Shown: positions 19,775-29,215, counted from the stretch's first letter. The stretch is 64,000 nucleotides of DNA from Novosphingobium malaysiense (GCF_000802225.1 NZ_JTDI01000002.1:144501-208500); one strand, 5' to 3'. Translations and numbers: made by a program. The notes: a model not told the origin generated them from the letters alone.

Positions 19775-21859
19775 TCAGGCGGATTGAGATCCGCGGTGGG
19801 GGATCAACAGGAATGCGATCAAATAAAGCAAGCCGGTGACCACGAGCAGGTTATTGTACCCGAGCGCCAACGCGGAATATTCCAGGCAGCCACCGACTAT
19901 CGAGCCCAAAAGGTTGATCGCAAAGGCGGATTGCGAATCCGAGGAGCTCTGGAAACGCTTTGCGAAGGCGACATTGGCGAGATAGATCGGAAGGAACGCC
20001 AGGATGGTAGCGGCCAGCAGGCGCGGCACGAATGGAAGGGGCAGCAACCAGTCCGGACGGATTGCCCATGCCAATGCCAGCGACCCCGCGATACCGGCGT
20101 AAATTATCGGCAAGGGTGGCGTACGGAACTTGCGGGTTGTTTCGACTGCCAGGAGCACGATGACCAAGACGCCCGCAAATACGAGAGCATTGACGAACCA
20201 GGTTGTCCCGAAGAGCAGGGCGAAAGTTGCCACATTCTTCGTTTCCAGCAGCAGAAAGGCCGCGCCCATGAAGAACAGATCGGCATAGGGGCGCATTGCC
20301 AGAAGCGGTCCTCCCAGCGTGCGCACGGTGACGAGCGATACCAGCAAGATGCAAACCAGTGTCACCGTATAGAGCTGGGGAAAGGCATTGCCTTTGAAAT
20401 ACGGGAACGGCGCATCGTCAGTCGCGGGCTTGATGAGCTGTTCGGGAGTGGAGCGCTGCCAGACACCCGCGCAGTTCTGATCGGCTTTCTTGACGCCGAC
20501 CGAGATAACGGCTTGCGCATCCGCGAAGGTGTCGACGCATGGCGTGTGGCCGAATGCCTTGGCAACGGTACCAGCCAGCCTGTCGATCAACCAAGGCTCT
20601 CGATAGTAGTTGTACATGGCAAAACTGCCGTTCGGCTTCAGATGTCGCCGCACCGAAGCCATCGCTTCCTCGGTGAACAGGAAAGACTCGAGCCGTATCT
20701 GGGATGCACCGCTCACCAACGTCAGCGAATCCGGCAGGGCGAAGAGAATGAGATCGTACTTGCGGTCCGTGCTCTCGAGAAATGCGCGACCGTCATTGAC
20801 ATGCCGCGTCACGCGCGCGTCGGCATAGGGATGGTCCGGATTACGTTCCGCGCCAATTTGCATGATGCGAGGATCGATATCGACGGCATCGACATGCTCC
20901 GCCCCTTCGGACAAGGCGATGGCCACGTCTGACCCCGAGCCAGCACCCACGATGAGGACATCCTTCAAGGGGTTGGCTGGAAAGCGCAGGTAAGGGGTTT
21001 CATAAATCCTCTCGCCCTGCTCGAGCTTCCACTTTGCGGGTGCCATGAGCTGGTGCGGCACGCCATTTACCGAGATGAGCAACGCCCCCCTGTCGGCTGG
21101 ACCGATCGGTTCGGTCGTTATCTTGTAGTACGGTGACCAGCTCACAATCGGATTCATCGTCTCGATCAGCAACATACCGACCAACAACGACGCCCATGCA
21201 AACGTGACGAAACGGCGAGCACGGTCGGCGAGGACAAGATACATACCGAAGGCGATCGCGCCCCATGCGACGGACGGCGCGTGCAGGAAGCTCAGCGCGG
21301 TAAATGCCGAGATCCCGAGAAGCGAACCCATCAGGTCGTAGCGATATGCAGTCAACGGCGGAAGCTTGCCGAAGCATCGTCCGACCACTTCGGCCGGCCC
21401 TGCCAGAATGGCGGCAACCAGGATGAAGATTACCGGAAGTGCCAGCCAGACCGGCGGCCCACTCACTTCCAGCGACGTAAAGTAGATTATTTCCGAGCCG
21501 CTTCGCTCAATCGTGACGGGAAACAGCAGTACGCCCAGCACGAGAATACTTAGAAGCGGCATCGATGCGGGCCAAATCGACCACGTCTTCCTGCTAATGA
21601 GAAAACCCGCTCCGATGCCGAGGAACGATCCCAGCAGGATGAAGTTCGAAAAATAGGACAAATGGACGACGTTTGCCCCGAGCCAGCGTATTAGCGCCAA
21701 CTCCAGAAAGAGCATTAAGGCGCTGGCCAGCAGCAAGCGGACCAATATGCCTTTCCCCCCGCTCTCCACTGCCGGAGAGGTTTCGGTATGCGAGGAAACA
21801 TCGTGTGCCGCAGGATCGTTCGGCTCGGCTTCGACTCTGAGCAATTTCGGTCCCTTCAA
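19775..21859 (-). CDS. Membrane-embedded spermidine-synthase-like protein
   Basis: A protein of up to 694 residues with a multi-spanning N-terminal membrane domain (about residues 38-250), a central Rossmann methyltransferase/spermidine synthase-like domain, and a C-terminal membrane domain (about 490-690). The nucleotide-type motif VLIVGAGSGSDVAIAL followed by VDAVDIDPRIMQIG is that of polyamine synthases, with VNDGRAFLES and YDLILFALPD after it. Such large fused proteins are widespread but mostly uncharacterised, so true aminopropyl transfer is not shown. No ATG is available: the frame opens with a TTG at 21859, and a TTG at 21844 has AGGGA six bases upstream and is the better start. Confidence 0.8.
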   Translation of the reverse strand: MKGPKLLRVEAEPNDPAAHDVSSHTETSPAVESGGKGILVRLLLASALMLFLELALIRWLGANVVHLSYFSNFILLGSFLGIGAGFLISRKTWSIWPASMPLLSILVLGVLLFPVTIERSGSEIIYFTSLEVSGPPVWLALPVIFILVAAILAGPAEVVGRCFGKLPPLTAYRYDLMGSLLGISAFTALSFLHAPSVAWGAIAFGMYLVLADRARRFVTFAWASLLVGMLLIETMNPIVSWSPYYKITTEPIGPADRGALLISVNGVPHQLMAPAKWKLEQGERIYETPYLRFPANPLKDVLIVGAGSGSDVAIALSEGAEHVDAVDIDPRIMQIGAERNPDHPYADARVTRHVNDGRAFLESTDRKYDLILFALPDSLTLVSGASQIRLESFLFTEEAMASVRRHLKPNGSFAMYNYYREPWLIDRLAGTVAKAFGHTPCVDTFADAQAVISVGVKKADQNCAGVWQRSTPEQLIKPATDDAPFPYFKGNAFPQLYTVTLVCILLVSLVTVRTLGGPLLAMRPYADLFFMGAAFLLLETKNVATFALLFGTTWFVNALVFAGVLVIVLLAVETTRKFRTPPLPIIYAGIAGSLALAWAIRPDWLLPLPFVPRLLAATILAFLPIYLANVAFAKRFQSSSDSQSAFAINLLGSIVGGCLEYSALALGYNNLLVVTGLLYLIAFLLIPHRGSQSA

Positions 21860-22248
21860 TCCCCGCGCCGCCGTCGACGGCCGCCCCCAAAAATAGATAC
21901 GGAGTACTGTCGAATTTGTGCTTGGTGACGCCTGGGAGCACCTTGCATCAAAAATATTCTCATTATTGTTATCCGGGCAGGCGCGAATATTTGGTTAATT
22001 TTTTGCATTGCCGTCCCAGGAGGCGACGAAGCAGGCCGATACAGGGCTGGACTTGGGGTTGCTCGCCATCGCTGACTGAGACGAGAGTCTGATCCTGCGA
22101 CATTCAAGTATCGGTTAATAAAGCATCGCCCGGGTACGACGTAGGCAGACGGGGCGTATCGCGTCATGCGGGCCAGCGCACGAGGGCGACTGTGGAATAC
22201 GCCGGGCGGTGTCGTCGGTAGGGCAGAACAAGACGGAAATGCCCCCCG
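21860..22248. other. Divergent intergenic region, AT-rich in the middle
   Basis: About 390 bp between two divergent genes. The stretch 21945-22010 is strongly AT-rich (AAATATTCTCATTATTG and TTTGGTTAATTTTTTGC) in an otherwise GC-rich context. This suggests promoter or DNA-bending sequence. No gene, tRNA or recognisable riboswitch is visible. Confidence 0.4.
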
Positions 22249-23301
22249 ATGAAGTTGCTTCGACCGGTCGCCGCGGCCGCGGCCATTTTGACCCTGATCG
22301 CCTACGTGCCGAGAGGCGCGCCCGCTGCGGTGGTTTCGCACGTCGCCGCCGATGTCCGCGCCGATGCCGGCAAGGCTCGACCGGCGCTTTCGGTGATGAC
22401 CTGGAACGTCAAGGGCCTGCCCATGCCCGCAGCCTTCGGCCGGTCCACGGCCCTGACCGAAATCGGCCATCGCCTGCGCGCCCTGCGCCGTAGTGGTCAT
22501 CAGCCGCATATCGTCCTGCTGCAGGAAGCCTTCGTTGCCGAAGCCAAGGCTATCGGCGCACGGGCCGGTTATCCCTACGTTGCCGTGGGGCCGCGTCCGG
22601 AAGACGCCTCCCCGATGCCGACCGCCACGCTGGATCGGCAATTTCGCCGGAACGCGCGCTGGTCGAGGGGTGAGGGCGAAGGCAAGTGGGTGGGTAGCGG
22701 CCTCGTGATCCTGTCCGACTACCCGATCGTCGACACGAGGCGCGCGGCGTTCCCCCAGGACGCCTGCGCGGGGTTCGACTGCCTTGCCGCGAAGGGCGTT
22801 CTACTGGCGAGGGTCGCCGTACCCGGCGCGGCAAAGCCCGTCGTCGTGATCGACACGCACCTCAATTCGCGCCATGCCTCAGGGGTCTCGGTCGGGCGTG
22901 CCAACGCCGCCTACGCCTGGCAGGCCGATGCCGTCCGGCGCTTCGTCGCACAACAGGTCGGACCGGACGATATCGCCATTTTCGGCGGGGATTTCAACAT
23001 CGGGCATGACCCCGTCCGCCGCGCCGATGCTATTCGCAATGGAGGCTTTCTGCCCGGCGGACAGGAAGCGATTGCAGTGCAGTCCAAGGTTGATCCAGCC
23101 GGGGCCGCACGCGATGCGGACTTCGTTGCCGTGGCCGACCGGGCCAAGGACAAGGAGTATTTCCGTGCCGGCAAGGCATCGCAGCTTGAATTGCGCGATG
23201 TCGAAGTTCCCTTCGGCATCGCCGAGGGCGGCTTCGATCTTTCCGACCACCTGGGCTTCGTCGCGACCTACCGGATATCGGACTCCGCCCGAGCGAATTG
23301 A
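22249..23301 (+). CDS. Exported endonuclease/exonuclease/phosphatase-fold protein
   Basis: A 350-residue protein with an N-terminal signal peptide (LLRPVAAAAAILTLIAYVPRGAPAA) and the DNase I-like metal-dependent hydrolase fold. Motifs in order are SVMTWNVKGLP, VLLQEAF (metal-binding Glu), VVIDTHLNSR (catalytic His), FGGDFNIGHDP and FDLSDHLGFVATY (catalytic Asp-His). The family includes sphingomyelinases, phosphodiesterases and nucleases. An exported member in a sphingolipid-making lineage could act on lipids, but the substrate is not determined by the sequence. It converges on the glycosyltransferase gene, 22 bp away. Confidence 0.85.
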   Translation: MKLLRPVAAAAAILTLIAYVPRGAPAAVVSHVAADVRADAGKARPALSVMTWNVKGLPMPAAFGRSTALTEIGHRLRALRRSGHQPHIVLLQEAFVAEAKAIGARAGYPYVAVGPRPEDASPMPTATLDRQFRRNARWSRGEGEGKWVGSGLVILSDYPIVDTRRAAFPQDACAGFDCLAAKGVLLARVAVPGAAKPVVVIDTHLNSRHASGVSVGRANAAYAWQADAVRRFVAQQVGPDDIAIFGGDFNIGHDPVRRADAIRNGGFLPGGQEAIAVQSKVDPAGAARDADFVAVADRAKDKEYFRAGKASQLELRDVEVPFGIAEGGFDLSDHLGFVATYRISDSARAN

Positions 23302-23323
23302 AACAGAAGCGCGGCCGGATGTC

Positions 23324-24556
23324 CTAGCGCCGCGCGCTGCCCAGGGCTTCCAGGTAGACACGGGCGATCCCCGCACTTGCCCGCTCCCATGAAAAGACCT
23401 TGCTGCGCGCATGCGCGTTGAAGGCATGGGCCTTGCGCAGGGAGGGCTGTGCCAGATAGCGCCGCAGTGCGTCGACGTAGCCCTCCACGTCGCCGGGGGA
23501 CACCAGCGCACCGGTCAGGCCGTCGATGACGAGGTTGCTGTTTCCCGTCGCATCGGCGGCCACCACCGGGAGACCGCAAGCCATCGCTTCGAGCGAGACA
23601 TTGCCGAAGGCTTCCGTCGAGGATGGATTGAGAAGGATGTCGGCGCCCGCGATCGCTCGCGCGAGGTCTGCGCCATGCTGGAAGCCGACGAACACGGCAT
23701 CGCGCAGGTCCCGTTCGAAATCCGCCCTCGCCGGGCCGTCGCCGATGACCAGCACGCGAAAGTCCGCTCCCTCGGCGCGCAACCGGGCGATGGCGGCGGA
23801 GAAATCCGCAAGGCCCTTTTCCAGAACGAGCCTGCCCAGGAAGGCGATCACCGGTGTCCCGTTCCGGAATCCCTGAGCGTGACGCCAGACCTCGTCACGG
23901 CGCGTCGGGGCGAACAGCTCGGTGTCGACGCCTCTCGTCCAGATGCCGACATCCGTCCCCATGCCCTGCTGCTCCATGGTGCGCGCTGCCGATTCGCACG
24001 GCGCCACGACATGGTCGCAGCCCCGGTAGAAGCGGCGCAGTATGGCCAGCAGCGGTCGTTCGAACAGGCCCAGCCCGTAGTAGCGCGGATAGGTCTCGAA
24101 ACGCGTATGCATGGCGCCGATGGCAGGCACCCCCATGCGTCGCGCCAGCTTCAGGGCGCTGCGGCCATGAAGAAGCGGCAGTGAAATGTGGAACAGATTG
24201 GGGGAGAAGGCAGCAATGTCCTGTCGAACCGTCCGCGGCAGACGCCACGCCAGGCGGTACTCCTTGCGCCCGAACGGCAGCGGCCGGGACGGAATGCTGA
24301 CCAGGTCGCCGACAGGCGTGAAAGCGGGGTTTTGGGAGGTCGGCGAATAGACGCGAACGGCCGCGCCATGATCGAGGAGGAAGCGCACCAGCATGTTCTG
24401 GGCGCGATTGGCGCCGTCCCGCAGGCAATTGTAGTTGCCGCTGACAAAGGCAATGCGCAGGGCCGACAGGTCGGGATTGGCCGAAGGCCCGTCGAAACCG
24501 GGATCGCCTTCGGGCGAAACGGCCGCTGCCGCATCGGGCGTCACAGCCGGGATCAC
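23324..24556 (-). CDS. Glycosyltransferase family 4 (MgtA/PimB-like)
   Basis: A 410-residue GT-B glycosyltransferase. The N-terminal domain has IAFVSGNYNCLRDGANRAQNMLVRFLLDHG, which matches the mannosyl/glycolipid transferases of the GT4 MgtA type. The C-terminal nucleotide-sugar domain has FLGRLVLEKGLADFSAAI, VLVIGDGPARADFE, and the ADILLNPSSTEAFGNVSLEAMACGLPVVA block with its EX7E glutamates. Its ATG overlaps the stop of the upstream MlaA gene (ATGA), so the two are coupled. The product may be a membrane glycolipid. Confidence 0.88.
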   Translation of the reverse strand: MIPAVTPDAAAAVSPEGDPGFDGPSANPDLSALRIAFVSGNYNCLRDGANRAQNMLVRFLLDHGAAVRVYSPTSQNPAFTPVGDLVSIPSRPLPFGRKEYRLAWRLPRTVRQDIAAFSPNLFHISLPLLHGRSALKLARRMGVPAIGAMHTRFETYPRYYGLGLFERPLLAILRRFYRGCDHVVAPCESAARTMEQQGMGTDVGIWTRGVDTELFAPTRRDEVWRHAQGFRNGTPVIAFLGRLVLEKGLADFSAAIARLRAEGADFRVLVIGDGPARADFERDLRDAVFVGFQHGADLARAIAGADILLNPSSTEAFGNVSLEAMACGLPVVAADATGNSNLVIDGLTGALVSPGDVEGYVDALRRYLAQPSLRKAHAFNAHARSKVFSWERASAGIARVYLEALGSARR

Positions 24557-25521
24557 GGCTGTTCGGTGCCGGCGGTGTCCGGCGTCCTTGCACTGTCGCC
24601 GGGCTTTCCGGGCAGCACGTAATAGGGCGGATCGTAGATGCTTCTGCGCTTGCCCTTGAGCACGTCGATCTCGGCACGCCGCCGGGCGAGGTACTCCTCG
24701 CGCTGAACGACGTAGGGATCTTCGGCCGAGTGGATGCGGTCCAGCTTGTCGTCGTTGTGCTCGCGTTCGTCGAGGGCGCTGAGCACGCCCTTGGCAAGCG
24801 CTACCTTGGGATCGGCGAAAGGCCTGGGGGCGAGGGTGGGCAGGATCAGAAGGTCGAACGGGCGTGCGAGCAGGTCGCGAACCGTGGTAGAGCCGATTAC
24901 CGGCAGGAACAGATAGGGGCCGGGCCCGACCCCGTAAAAGCCCAGGGTGTCGGCGAGGCCGTTGGAACGCCGCGGCAGATTGAAGGGCTTTTTCTTGGCA
25001 ACGTCGAACAGCCCTCCTACGCCGAGTGTCGAATTGATCGCGAAGCGCCCGAGCGTCTCGATCGCCTTGCCCGGCTTCAATTGCAGCAGGAAGTTGATGA
25101 AGACGATCGGCTCGTCGAGATTGTCGAGGACGTTGTGCAGGCCATCGCGCACCGGTTCGGGCACGGTGAGCGTATAGGCTTTCGTGACCGGTTCGATCAG
25201 GGCCGTATCGACGGCCTGGACCGCCTCGTAGGAGGTGACATTGAATTGCTCCACCGGATCGTCCGGAGACGGCAGGCGACCGGTCACGACGATTTCCTGC
25301 TCACGATCGGCCGGACCGGCAGATGTGGCTTTCTGCTGGCCGCCGTCGGACGGTGCCGCGGGAACGCGGCCGTCGGGCGCTGCGGCATCCGCCGACGCCG
25401 CGTCCGCTGTATTGGTTTCCGGGGCGATGAGAGCTTGAGAGGCAGCAGCCGTGGACGGCACGGCCAGGACCGAAGGCGCAGCCGCCACCAGCATTGGCGC
25501 GACGAGGACGGATAACGACAA
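24553..25521 (-). CDS. mlaA: MlaA (VacJ) family outer-membrane lipid-asymmetry protein
   Basis: A 322-residue protein that begins at a TTG (25519-25521) with GGGGAG five bases upstream; the ATG-started frame further upstream reads into non-coding sequence. A signal peptide (LSVLVAPMLVAAAPSVLA) is followed by a low-complexity Ala/Asp/Pro linker, then the MlaA domain: VTKAYTLTVPEPVRDGLHNVL, DEPIVFINFLLQLKPGKA, RFAINSTLGVGGLFDVA, and LGFYGVGPGPYLFLPVIGSTTVRD. MlaA removes stray phospholipid from the outer leaflet of the outer membrane. Unlike E. coli MlaA it has no lipobox cysteine, and it carries an EIVVTGRL motif before the domain. Confidence 0.9.
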   Translation of the reverse strand: MSLSVLVAPMLVAAAPSVLAVPSTAAASQALIAPETNTADAASADAAAPDGRVPAAPSDGGQQKATSAGPADREQEIVVTGRLPSPDDPVEQFNVTSYEAVQAVDTALIEPVTKAYTLTVPEPVRDGLHNVLDNLDEPIVFINFLLQLKPGKAIETLGRFAINSTLGVGGLFDVAKKKPFNLPRRSNGLADTLGFYGVGPGPYLFLPVIGSTTVRDLLARPFDLLILPTLAPRPFADPKVALAKGVLSALDEREHNDDKLDRIHSAEDPYVVQREEYLARRRAEIDVLKGKRRSIYDPPYYVLPGKPGDSARTPDTAGTEQP

Positions 25522-25733
25522 AGAATACTCCCCTGGTGGCCGATCTACCGGGCAGGGATCACCGCGCTGTTTTTGTCCCTGCCCCGTCACGACGCCGCCG
25601 GTGGAATACTTCCGCAGCATGCGCCCGAATATTCTCCGCCTTCGGACCGTGGCTGGGGTGGCCGTGCAAGAAATCATTGAAAAGATTGCCGCGGTCAGGT
25701 GCGGACACCCGCTCGCGGGGGCGTCTAGCCGGC

Positions 25734-26915
25734 ATGCCCGAACCCTTGCGCATCGCAATCCCCATCCACAGTTTCGAACCCGGCGGCGTAGAGAGAGTGG
25801 CTCTCAATCTCGCCCGAAGCTGGCACGCGGCCGGGCATCACGTGCGTGTCGTGCTCGGCAGGGACCAAGGCGCGGACCGTTCCCGCGCCCCGGCAGACCT
25901 CGACTACCGGAGCGTGCCGACCCGGTTCTCCACTGCACCTTTCGAGACCCTGTGGATGATGTGGTGCCTCCTGCGTCACCTCCTGTGCGAAGAGACGGAC
26001 GTCATATTCTGCGCGGGAAACACATATGCCGTGGTCTGCGTGACGATGCGCCTGCTGCTGCGCAGGCGCTGCCCGCCGGTCGTGGTCAAGATCAGCAACG
26101 ACTTGCTTCGGCGAGACCTTCCGCCTGGGTATCGCCATCTCTACTATCTCTGGCTCAGGGTCCAGGGATTGCTGCTCGATCACTTCGTTGCCCTTGCCGA
26201 ACCGATGCGTGCCGAGATTGTGGATACGCTGGGCGTCGCCGCAAACCGGGTGACGACCATTCACGATCCGGCACTGACCGCGACGCGCTATGCCGCGCTG
26301 CTGTCGATTCCCCGTACCGGGCCCGACCGCTCGGAGCGCGGGCTGCGGTTTCTCGCCGTGGGCCGTCTCGCCCGCCAGAAGAACCTTCCTCTGCTGGTCA
26401 CCGCCTTTGCCCGTGGATCAAATCGCCAAGATACCCTCACGATAGTCGGCGAGGGCCCGGAACGCGGGAAGCTGGAAGCTCTGGTCGGGTCGCTGTCGCT
26501 GCACGGCCGGGTCTTCCTGACCGGCCATGCCGTCGATCCCGATCCCTATTTCCGGGAAGCGGACGTGTTCGTCCTCTCCTCGGACTACGAGGGTGTGCCG
26601 GCCGTCGTGATCGAGGCGATCGCAGCCGGGTTGCCGGTGCTTGCCACCGATTGCGCGGCCAGCATGCAGGCGCTTCTCGGCGGCGGTATACGCGGGCAGC
26701 TCGTCCCGGTCGGAGATGATACGGCGCTGGCGGCGGCGATGAACGGTGCGGATCTGCTCCGGTTTCCCGATCAGAGCGCGCGGGTCTTTGCCGAAAGGTT
26801 CACTGTCGAAATCGCGGCCCGCGCCTATGTTGCCGCGATGCGGGCGCTGCAGGCAGAGGCCAGGGCCGAGGATGCCGGGTCGCTGATCCCGGCAGTGCGT
26901 GGCAGCGATTGCTGA
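25734..26915 (+). CDS. Glycosyltransferase family 4
   Basis: A 393-residue GT-B glycosyltransferase distinct from the one at 24 kb. The donor-side start is IAIPIHSFEPGGVERVALNLARSW, the GGVE motif typical of GT4 capsule/exopolysaccharide enzymes. The C-terminal half has FLAVGRLARQKNLPLLVTAF, LTIVGEGPERGKLE, and SSDYEGVPAVVIEAIAAGLPVLATD. The ATG at 25734 is the first that yields this N-terminus. It is divergent from mlaA across about 210 bp. Acceptor and sugar are unknown. Confidence 0.88.
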   Translation: MPEPLRIAIPIHSFEPGGVERVALNLARSWHAAGHHVRVVLGRDQGADRSRAPADLDYRSVPTRFSTAPFETLWMMWCLLRHLLCEETDVIFCAGNTYAVVCVTMRLLLRRRCPPVVVKISNDLLRRDLPPGYRHLYYLWLRVQGLLLDHFVALAEPMRAEIVDTLGVAANRVTTIHDPALTATRYAALLSIPRTGPDRSERGLRFLAVGRLARQKNLPLLVTAFARGSNRQDTLTIVGEGPERGKLEALVGSLSLHGRVFLTGHAVDPDPYFREADVFVLSSDYEGVPAVVIEAIAAGLPVLATDCAASMQALLGGGIRGQLVPVGDDTALAAAMNGADLLRFPDQSARVFAERFTVEIAARAYVAAMRALQAEARAEDAGSLIPAVRGSDC

Positions 26916-26934
26916 GCTGGGTCAGGCGGGTCCG

Positions 26935-28485
26935 TCACGCGCTTCGTCCAGGGCTGTCGATCAGTCCGCGACCGGCTGCGAAGGTTTCCTGCGGCGTTCC
27001 GTTGGCGTCGAGACGAAGCCATTGGCCCAGGTCTCCGAGCGCATAGCCAAGCTGACGATCGACCACGGCCGCGTCCGCATCCGAGGCGTCTCCGCTGCGC
27101 GTCCCGACCCGCGAGCGCATGGTTGCCGGCGCAGCTTCAAGCCACAGCCCGGTGAAGGCCACGCCGCAATCTGCCGCGACATCGGCAATCGCCGCCCGCT
27201 CTGCAGGATCGGCGAAAACGGCATCGACGATCACGTCGATACCGGCTTCCAGGGCGATACGCGCCTCGTCGCACAGCTTGCGGTAGACCGCGTCGCTCTG
27301 GTCCCGCGTGTAGGCGCCGGGGGGGAGTTGTTCCTCCGGCATGACCCCGGCGAGCCGCTTGCGCAGGACGTCGCTGCGCAGCCAGCGGGCGCCCGGCGCA
27401 GCGCCTGCGTACGGCGCCAGTCGCCCAGCCAGCGTCGACTTGCCGGTTCCGCTCAGACCGCCGACGGCGATCAGCCGCGGTGTCGATCGTTCCAGAAACG
27501 ACAGTGCTGATCCGAGATAGGCCTGTGCATCCCGGATCTTCGCTTCGGATTCCTCTACCCTTTCCTGCCGCTGCGCCGCGCTGGCATTCACGTGTGCCCG
27601 CACCGCCGCGCGCATGGAGAGGAACAGGGGCAGGCTCGCGAGGCCGTCGCTCTCTCCGCGCATGTCGCAATAGCGGTTGAAGGCCAGCGACGCTTCGCGG
27701 TGCAGGCCGCGCTGCCAGAGATCCATGAGCAGGAATGCGAGATCGTAGAGCACGTCCGTGATGGCGAGTTCGGGATCGAACTCCAGGCAGTCGAACAAGG
27801 TCGGCCGCCCCCGCCACAGGCAGATATTGGCGAGATGGAGATCGCCGTGGCAGCGTCTTACATGGCCGGCTTGCCCGCGCCGGTCGAGCAAGGGCGACAA
27901 GGCTTCGAGCTGGTCCATGCTCGTCGCGTAGAGCCGATCACAGTCCGCGGCTGGCAACTGGCCCTTTTCCAGAGCCTCCATGCTGGCCCGATTGCCCTCG
28001 ATCACCGCGCGCGCCCGGTCGCCTCCCGAACAGCGCACGATCTCTGCCTCCGCGTGGAACTGCGCTATCTCGTCGGCGAGATCGCGGAGCAGGCGGGGTT
28101 CGAGCGGGGCCTTTCGCGCCATGGTGTCGAGCAGACATTCCGGCGCAAAGCGGCGCATGACCACCACCCAATCGAGCGGCTCACCCGCATCCAGGGCCAG
28201 GCTGCCGTCCGGCATCCGGCCCACCGGTTGCACGGCAAGATACAGGTCCGGCGCCGTCCTGCGATTGAGCGCCAGTTCCGCCTCGCAGACCGCCTTGCGT
28301 TTCGCTGCCGTCGAGAAGTCGAGATAGGGATACCGCACCGCGCGCTTGAGCTTGAAGGCATGGTCGCCGGCCAGGAACACGATGGCGGCATGGGTATCGA
28401 TTCGCTCTATGGGGCCCGGAACGCCGTAGGTTTCCGCCCTGCACAGGAAAGCGATCGTCTCCTCCTGATCGTCGCAGTCGGCCAC
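26935..28485 (-). CDS. Aminoglycoside-phosphotransferase-like domain fused to P-loop kinase
   Basis: A 516-residue two-domain protein. The N-terminal domain (about 1-330) is APH/choline-kinase-like, with HGDLHLANICLW as the catalytic loop and LFDCLEFDPELAITDVLYDLAFLLMDL as the metal-binding region. The C-terminal domain has a Walker A motif (VGGLSGTGKSTLAGRLAP, about residues 340-355) and resembles AAA/adenylylsulfate-kinase-like NTPases. This fusion is common in proteobacteria under the name bifunctional aminoglycoside phosphotransferase/ATP-binding protein, but its substrate is not established and it is not evidence of drug resistance. Confidence 0.85.
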   Translation of the reverse strand: MADCDDQEETIAFLCRAETYGVPGPIERIDTHAAIVFLAGDHAFKLKRAVRYPYLDFSTAAKRKAVCEAELALNRRTAPDLYLAVQPVGRMPDGSLALDAGEPLDWVVVMRRFAPECLLDTMARKAPLEPRLLRDLADEIAQFHAEAEIVRCSGGDRARAVIEGNRASMEALEKGQLPAADCDRLYATSMDQLEALSPLLDRRGQAGHVRRCHGDLHLANICLWRGRPTLFDCLEFDPELAITDVLYDLAFLLMDLWQRGLHREASLAFNRYCDMRGESDGLASLPLFLSMRAAVRAHVNASAAQRQERVEESEAKIRDAQAYLGSALSFLERSTPRLIAVGGLSGTGKSTLAGRLAPYAGAAPGARWLRSDVLRKRLAGVMPEEQLPPGAYTRDQSDAVYRKLCDEARIALEAGIDVIVDAVFADPAERAAIADVAADCGVAFTGLWLEAAPATMRSRVGTRSGDASDADAAVVDRQLGYALGDLGQWLRLDANGTPQETFAAGRGLIDSPGRSA

Positions 28486-28725
28486 GTAGTCGATTCTCCT
28501 TCTTGCCCCCGGATAGCGGCGCGGCCAGCAAGCGGCGAGACGTCTTCGCGTGTTTGTACCTTATTTGCCGCCAGACACGGGCATGCGGGCCAGCCCTCCA
28601 TTGGCGAACAAGCGTGGATGCAGTCCAGCCTGCGCGGGCTGGCTGTGCCGTTGGCGGGTCGCAATTCGAAAGCTTGTCGATCGAAAGTACGCCAGACTAG
28701 CCAGCGCGAATATCAGGGGCCTTCG

Positions 28726-29202
28726 TCACAATCCGACATCCACCGACGAGAAGATGGTGATGACGAAACCGCCGGCGATGGCCACGCCATAGGGCACGGA
28801 AAACGCGCTCTTGCCCTCCTTGCGAACGGCGACGCTGCGTCGTAGCGCCATCATGACCAGAAGCAGGACAAGACCCACGAGAGAAGTCCAGCCGAGAAGA
28901 ACGTACCACTCGGACAAGGGTATCGCGAGAGCGGCGGCGCTATAAAGCTTGGCATCTCCGCCTCCGATCACGCCGAGGGCGAACAGCCCCATGCCGGCGA
29001 TCAGGGCCAGGATCCCGTGCAGGACGTTGCCGAAACCCCCGGACAGGTCGTTCGCCGTGAATGCGACACCCAAAGCGAAAGCGGCAAGGATCAGACACAA
29101 GGCGTTGGGAATGCGCCGGGAGCGCGCATCGCTAATTGCAGCGACGACCACGACCGTCGCGCACGCCAGCGCAAGGGCGGCCGATATCACCGAAGAGGAC
29201 AT
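28726..29202 (-). CDS. cpaA: Prepilin peptidase of the Flp pilus (A24 family)
   Basis: A 158-residue polytopic inner-membrane aspartic protease that cleaves the leader of Flp prepilin and pseudopilins. The two catalytic aspartates are Asp25 (ISDARSRRIPN) and Asp83 (GGGDAKL); it lacks the N-methylation domain, as CpaA/TadV proteins do. ATG at 29202 is preferred to the TTG just before it because AAGGA lies nine bases upstream. It is the last gene of the tad operon, 13 bp after the TPR lipoprotein gene. Confidence 0.93.
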   Translation of the reverse strand: MSSSVISAALALACATVVVVAAISDARSRRIPNALCLILAAFALGVAFTANDLSGGFGNVLHGILALIAGMGLFALGVIGGGDAKLYSAAALAIPLSEWYVLLGWTSLVGLVLLLVMMALRRSVAVRKEGKSAFSVPYGVAIAGGFVITIFSSVDVGL

Positions 29203-29215
29203 CAAGTGCTATCCT

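Noticed and set aside
26935..28485. Reading the APH-domain fusion as an aminoglycoside-resistance gene
   Set aside because: The APH fold is shared by many small-molecule kinases and the fused P-loop domain defines a common housekeeping-type family.
28621..28642. CCAGCC/GGCTGG hairpin after cpaA as the tad operon terminator
   Set aside because: The stem is only six pairs with no T-run, more than 80 bp after the stop, so support is too weak.
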